DNA from: Blasia pusilla
Lineage: Eukaryota; Marchantiophyta; Marchantiopsida; Blasiales
Direction of reading: 5' to 3'
Assembly (NCBI GenBank): GCA_050084515.1
Contig: CM114275.1
Span: forward strand, 7,750,001 to 7,814,000
Length of the DNA stretch: 64,000 bases
The notes beneath the pieces were generated by a model. It did not search any database. It was not told the DNA's origin and was given only the letters and a program-made list of their open reading frames with translations. A program made the position numbers and the translations under genes. Shown here in pieces: positions 57,801 to 64,000 of the stretch (position 1 is its first letter; each line of letters starts with the position of its first letter).

Positions 57801-60800
57801 GGGTTCAACGGTCATCAGCCTCCTTTGATTTGACTTGTAAACAGGTGTTTCAATGCCACCAAGGATCTACCATGTCTTATCCCATTTTGATAGATATGGA
57901 GCTGTATCAATCTATCAAAGTAGTCTCAACTGCAAAAATACTTATCTAACGTAGACACACAGTTCATCTAGATGTTGTGTTCCTGGAACAAGGGTTTCCT
58001 TCATGTGAAGGACTGTTAGATGTTGTTTAGGGAAATGCTAGTGTGTTCTATTCTAATTTGGCACCTTTTGTGAGCATGTTTAAAGAACTCAGAGAGTATG
58101 GGGAGACTCTGATAAGGTTTGAATACTACAGGAACTCAGGAACGAAACTTCTATTTTGTACAACAGGTATCTTGTTACGACGTCTTGCGGTAAGTGAGCT
58201 TTGGGCTGAATCAGCTGTCTCTTGTTGCACACATATTTACTAGAACTGCAATACCATTTCTGCATTTTTTCTAATCTGGATTCTTTTCACTCAGGGAGAT
58301 CGAGAATTGGATGGTGTTTCACATATTGTAGTTGACGAAGTACATGAACGTACTGTGCTGGTAAGCTACTATGCAGACCAACAGATGAGCTCAATTGTTG
58401 ACACAGATTGGGAGCAAAGTTTATTTTATCAAGTGAAGGGGAGATAGTAGGGAAGGAAGAATTTAAGGTTTGGAAATGTATCACTGAAGTATGTCGCCTG
58501 TACTCTCAGGTAAAAGAAAAACAGGAGTAAACAAATACTGACTTTGATTACAGAGCTAATTTGTTTCTCCAAGCTCCAAGAAGTTACAGCAGATTATAGA
58601 TACATGGAATAGCTTCACAGACGTCAAATAGGAAAGGAAACTCTGTACTTACAAAAACATGAGAGAGATCTGATTGATCTACTACTCACAAACTTCCTCC
58701 CTATAGGAAGAAGAGACTCTCTACACTATTGATGCCTTTTCAAGCAGCACACTATCTCCTCCAGCAGCAGGTCCTCCAAAACATCAACTCCTTCTATCAC
58801 AATAGGTCAGCCACCCAAGCTGAGGGGCAGCAATACTGAAGTTCGCAGGTCCAGGAGCTGGGAATAGTAGAGAAGAGAATGAGAGTGCTAATTTATAGGA
58901 TAGCCCCTGGCTATCTTAAACCCTAAAAGTCCTTAACTAAGGCTTGAAAACCTAAAGGTCTAGTTAATAAACCTAAAAATAGAATTTTACCTATAGATAG
59001 AAAAAGTTAACTTTTCATAGTAAAAAACAGATTTTTTCGCTCCTGATCTTACAGTTGCAATTTCAACATCAGGCAACATACAATTTGGTTCTATGACTTT
59101 CAAGAGGATGTGTAATGTAGTTTGGTGACCAATGACTTGGGTACTCTACACAGAAGACTTTCCTAATAGGCCGGGTCCAGATTGTTGAGTTTATATAGCA
59201 ATACAGTTGGATTGTTTACCTGAACATAGCCTACTGGAATTTTGGCATAAATGGACGCTTTTCCGAATTCATTGGCTTAAGATAGGAGTGCAAAATTAAG
59301 GGTGTTACAGCTGACAGAATATGTAGAAAACTTAGTTCTGAATGATTAAGCTGTGTAGTTTGTCAGTTATTGAAAGTTTTTAATGAAAATGTGCAGGGTG
59401 ATTTCTTACTTGTCATTTTAAAAGACCTGCTAGACCGGAGGAGGATGGCAGGGGGTTCTCCTCTGAGGCTCATTCTTATGTAAGTTTTCTTGATTTTCTG
59501 GATTTAGGGCTGCTGTGTCTAGTCGTTGTAGAAATCAGGGTATGTGTGTAACTTTGGTGAAATATGTGACTTTGGACTCTCTGCAGGTCTGCAACTCTCG
59601 ACTCCGATCTTTTCTCCCGGTACTTTGGAGATTGTCCTGTCATCAAGGCCAAGGGCCGGACATTTCCAGTTACCACCCACTTTCTGGAAGATGTGCATGA
59701 TCAGCTTGAGTATAGTCTCAGCACTGACTCTCGTGCAGCTATGCACAATGACTACAAAGCAAACAAGAAGAAGGTAGAATTTTTCCCTTATTTTGTTCGT
59801 CAAACTTTCTTAGAAATATCTCTCAACAAGGACTTGAAAGTTTTACTTACGATTTGATGTGATGAGTAGAGCTCAAGAAACATGGTGGACAGCAGCAGAG
59901 GAAGGCAGAGCCTAGTGCAATCTGGATGGGGAGATGATTCTACTTTGGAGGAAAAAGCTGTGAATCCAGTCTACGACAGAGACCTCTACATCAATTACAG
60001 TGAAAAAACTCGTTCCAATCTGGTGCCTACACTTGACATAATTGTTTCTCTTGCACATCAATTCTACAGCTGTGAGTTTGGTTTTGCAAGTCGAACTGGT
60101 GATGTATTAACATTGCAATCGCTGAGTGTCAGTGTATGAAATTGGTTGGACAAGCACCTTTTTCCCTGCATCCTGAAACTCTCCTTCAGTAGCCGAAGTC
60201 ACAGTGTCATACAGTCAAATTTGAAGTCTTATGTTATTAATGCATCTTCACATCCAAACTTTAACAGTTTGTTGGAGAAACGCTGACAAAATTCACTCAC
60301 TGATTTCCTTTGTTTCATGGGTTCAAAAGCACAGGCAAGTCTGAATGAAGATGTGATTGACTATGATCTTGTTGAGGACCTGATAATTCATATTGATGAC
60401 GAAGGGGAAAGTGGATGTATTCTCGTCTTTTTACCGGTAAATACAAAAATCTTCTTGTTTCTGATAGTTTCTTGTTCCCTTCTGGAAAAGAAGAAAGTTC
60501 GGAAACTCACAAGGTGAAGGTTGAGAACATTAACAGTCTAGATTTACAATACATGAGTGGAGTACCTTTTGTGATATGTCGATTGAATTGGCTAAGCTTC
60601 ATGATCAGATATCTGTACTCAGGTAGTGGATGATCACTCGGCAATCATGAGAATGCTAGTTGTTTACAAACCCTGCTATTAATAAACCAGTGGCCTGCTT
60701 TCTATGGACAGGGCATGGGAGAAATTCAGTTTCTGTGGGACAGACTGGCAGTTTCAAGAAGATTCAGTGGGTCAGCATCAGAGTGGTTACTACCACTGCA

Positions 60801-63800
60801 CTCTTCTGTTGCCTCTTCAGATCAACGGAGAGTGTTTCAGACTCCTCCCAGGGGTCTCCGCAAGGTGGAGATCTGTGCATTTCTAATTGTTTTGCTTCCG
60901 TGGTGGAAAAAACTGAGCACAAATTTGTTCATTTCACAACGCAATCCATTCTATTTTGCAGTTTGTCTTGTGGAGAATTGCAATTAATTTGGGTGATAAC
61001 CTGTTTCTGTGTATCCCATACAAATTAGAGTGTGACCATGTAGAGTGACTTAGAGAGGAAAGAGATCGTCAGGATAATCTTTTGGACTATATCATATGGT
61101 TGTTGAAAACATAGACCAAGAGAAGTATCTCCTTGTACAAAATCAGAACTAGCATCAGCTAATCGCTCCATGATTTCAGCATGTACACAATCAGCAAACC
61201 AGCTTCTATCTCACTTGTCAAATCAGATTGCTATCATGAAGTGGCTCTCCTTATTATCTATCAGATTCTCAGGAGGATTCTACATAGTCACAGCTTGCAC
61301 TCACAACACAGATCCTCAGATGTCTCGAGCGCAAAGATCACACATGGCTCACATCACTAAGCACACATAATCTCCATCAGCCATCAGGACAAATGAGGCT
61401 CTAGCATACATAGAACTCAGACTCAGTCTCCTCTTCCTTTCTTTCAGATCACTCTGCAGCAGGGCCAGTGCTGCACAACACACCAAGAGCCTCAGAAGTC
61501 CTTGCCAAAAGCTGTGCATAGTGTAGAATTATCTTCCAACTCTATGCAAAGACAATATATACATGAGGGAGATCATTTCTGACCCTTAAATCTTCTCGAA
61601 TAGATCCAGACCCGAAGGACATGATGGTGGCTAACCCTAATTTCAGATTACCCTAGAAAGATATAAGAGCTCTAAGTTGTGACCAGCTAACTAAGTTAGT
61701 ATCCAACTAATTAGTGTTAAGGCATGAGTAAACTAGATATGAACAGTTTTCAACAATAGTCACTTAAAAGGAGTCCTCTTTTTAATTCATATTTATGACT
61801 GCTTGTGTTGATCTGCATCTGTGATTAGGTTGTACTGGCCACCAACATTGCTGAGACTAGCATAACAATCGATGATGTGGTTCATGTCATTGACTGTGGA
61901 AAGCACAAAGAGAACCGTTTTGATCCCCGGCGAGTATGGAAGGCCACTTGAATTTGAGTGATTTGCATCTGCCTCACAGTTTGTGTTAATTTCAGCTATC
62001 ACTATCTCTTGTCACTAGGATGCTTTCTTTCTTATTCAAGCGCGCTCTGGCTCTGTGCAGGAGTATTATTTTTGGTGGCTGTTATGTAATGAAACTGTGT
62101 TAAATACAACCTTAAAACCTTGTTTTGCACCTCTTGAAGTCACAATTCTGTCTCATGCAGGGTATGTCAAGCATGGTTGAAGCTTGGATATCGCAAGCAA
62201 ATGCTAAGCAGCGCAGTGGAAGGGCTGGTCGTGTGAGGTCTGGGCATTGCTACTGCCTTTACACAAGAAATCGTTTCGAGAAGCTAATGCGACCATTTCA
62301 GGTGAAGTTCAAATCGCTGATCCCACTTTCAGATGTGATTGATGAAGAAGGGTGGTCTCACTCCTAGTCACTGCAAAGGGTCATGGAGATTTGATTGTGT
62401 TGGTGATGAAGGGTTTTTTCTATTTGTAGACGTTTCTTTGCTCACACTGATATGAGTTCATTGTTCTTCTGTAGTAATCATTTTCATTATGGTCTGATAG
62501 TGGTGATTGGGAATTCAAGGGTCCTATCTTAAGAAAGGACAAGGAATGGAATTTTGTTTACTCCTTTATATGAGAAACACCCTCTTGCTGCAGCTCATTG
62601 ACCTCTTCTGGCCTTGAGTTTTCTTTTCAAGTCAAAACAGTTGATTTTTTAATTAACTCTATTGACTATAGTTGTTATTGATTCTCTTACCACATTGCTC
62701 CTGTTACCTGGAGTTTTGCAGGTTCCAGAAATTTTGAGAGTCCCTTTAGTGGAATTGTGCCTCCAAATTAAACTTCTCAAGCTTGGCACCATTGCCTCGT
62801 TCCTTGAAAAGGTTCTATCCTTGACATGTGAATTGTCCTCATCCTTTCGTCTCGTGAAATGGGAAACTTCAAAGTCTCTCTGCTTATGATATGATCTCTA
62901 TTGTGATGTACTGGATGTTGATTTTGTTGGATTGGTTATTGCAGGCCTTGGAACCTCCAAAAGCAGATGCAGTGCTCAGTGCAATCAGTACACTTTGTCA
63001 GGTACTCCACACTTTTGATGAACCTTGGGTTAACATATTTTATTTTAGTAAGGGCACTGAAGGACATGTGTGGAGACAATTCTGAGGACATGATATTGTG
63101 CAGGTTGGAGCTTTGGACGATAGTGAGGAGCTTACGTCCCTTGGATATCATTTAGCAAATCTCCCAGTTGATGCTCGTGTTGGAAAGGTGAATGCTCTTG
63201 TAACTATTTTACAGTTTGGAAATGATGGATGCAGAAGATGTATACACCTAAAATAATAATGAGGCATTTCATTTGCTATCTTCCATCTTTGGATGGAAAG
63301 ATTTCCTCTGGATGTCGGCATCTTGAGAAATTTTTTCATATCCCCTATCATGTTCCCTAGCCCCTAATGAGTTTAGTTTATTGTATTGTATTTTAGTGGG
63401 TTGCTTCCATTTGTTCCACTGTTCCAAGTGTAGGTGCCACAACTGATTGCTGTCCTCAATCTTTCAATGGCTATTATTATCACCATGATAAAACTTGTCT
63501 GTATAGTAGTCAAGTTATCCATAAAGCTTTATGAGGATGTCCTCTGGGAAACTTGGAAAAATAGATTTAGAGATCAATCTTTGAGCTCTGCAGGAAGTCA
63601 ATGTCAGTGTACATAGATTGAATTACGGGAGGGTTGGTGAGCAATTTTGCAAAGCAAATTCGTGGGTCAGACTGCTTATGCTTCTTATCTCATTGTTGTT
63701 GCATGTTGTACAGATGATGCTTTTTGGAGCAGTTTTAGGGTGTCTCAGCCCAGTTCTCACTATAGCAGCTTGCCTGAGCCACAAATCCCCCTTTATATCA

Positions 63801-64000
63801 CCTCAAGATCAGGTTACTGATTCTCTTCCTCAATTCACTGCATGTACTGGTTGTTACGCATATATAGAAATGGGAAATGCCTTGGAAATCTATGTCGACT
63901 TTTGAGAACACACATTCTCGTGTAAGTATGCATTAGTGAGATCGTTTATGACCTTAAACAGGTGGTTGGTTCTACATACTTCTTCACTATGTCAAGCCAT
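51809..64000 (+). CDS. DHX29: DHX29/DExH7-type DExH-box RNA helicase, partial at 3' end
   Basis: In animals DHX29 is a 40S-bound helicase that helps initiation scan structured 5' leaders; plants call the homologue DExH7. Start: ATG 51809. Exons with in-phase GT-AG borders: 51809-52120, 52315-~52420, 52609-52790, 52935-52982, 53221-53268, 53604-53757, 53949-54676, 54983-55201, 55721-55835, 56067-56270, 56479-56558, 56676-56798, 57126-57212, 57601-57701, 58132-58189, 58295-58360, 59397-59479, 59587-59773, 59870-60022, 60335-60436, 60712-60864, 61829-61933, 62161-62301, 62722-62811, 62945-63001, 63104-63187, 63714-63812. The N-terminus is Lys-rich with a UBA-like helix ([18 protein letters not shown]), then [36 protein letters not shown] is dsRBD-like. 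Helicase motifs: [11 protein letters not shown], Ia [51 protein letters not shown]; the winged-helix/HA2 part starts at 62722. The OB-fold end lies outside. Confidence 0.93.
58361..59396 (+). other. Longest intron of the helicase gene
   Basis: About 1,036 bases lie between the DEVHER exon and the next. The interval contains a block (58560-58960) unlike the short introns around it, with AATTTATAGGATAGCC and AAACCCTAAAAGTCC, which may be an inserted element. No coding text was recognised. Confidence 0.45.
60865..61828 (+). other. Second long intron of the helicase gene
   Basis: 964 bases separate the exon ending PPRGLRK from the motif V exon. The middle (61020-61740) holds text of different composition, possibly an insertion, with no recognised domain. 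Splice borders CAAG/GTGGAG and GATTAG/GTTGTA are intact and keep phase. Confidence 0.45.

Overview
The window looks like nuclear DNA of a land plant. It has GT-AG introns in long split genes, a plastid isoprenoid-kinase gene, a DHX29-type helicase gene, plant-type Ty1/copia, LINE and Mutator-like relics, and about 57% A+T. A long coiled-coil gene (24.3-40.6 kb, minus) resembles the ciliary/centriolar protein CEP162. If that is right, the plant probably has swimming sperm (bryophyte, lycophyte, fern, or perhaps cycad/ginkgo). The species cannot be fixed from sequence reading alone.

Layout. 0-1.75 kb: phytol/farnesol kinase gene, minus strand, 3' part cut by the window edge. 1.75-8.3 kb: no host gene; a LINE reverse-transcriptase relic, a 45-bp tandem repeat, a ~340-bp tandem repeat and two dispersed repeats. 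8.3-22 kb: a mobile-element island made of a decayed Mutator-like transposase gene (minus) and a divergent decayed gene (plus) whose 3' exons look like an amino-DNA-methyltransferase. This island, and no other part of the window, carries more than 60 copies of a 27-bp near-perfect palindrome. They sit in five main clusters in introns and flanks and stay out of the exons. 22-24.3 kb: no gene, one 51-bp tandem repeat. 24.3-40.6 kb: CEP162-like gene. 40.6-43.9 kb: no recognisable gene, AT-rich repeat at the end. 43.9-51.4 kb: LINE relic with RT, zinc-finger and endonuclease parts, copia relic, LTR-like repeats and a GA microsatellite. 51.8-64 kb: DHX29/DExH7-type helicase gene, plus strand, at least 27 exons, running off the right edge.

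Three host genes (kinase, coiled-coil protein, helicase) look maintained: their exons splice in phase and keep the family motifs, with one unexplained in-frame TGA in the coiled-coil gene. They are unrelated in function. The most unusual object is the 8.3-22 kb island: a Mutator-like transposase gene and a methyltransferase-like gene in divergent orientation, sharing a CpG-rich palindromic repeat that has expanded with local periods of about 35, 67, 105 and 116 bp.
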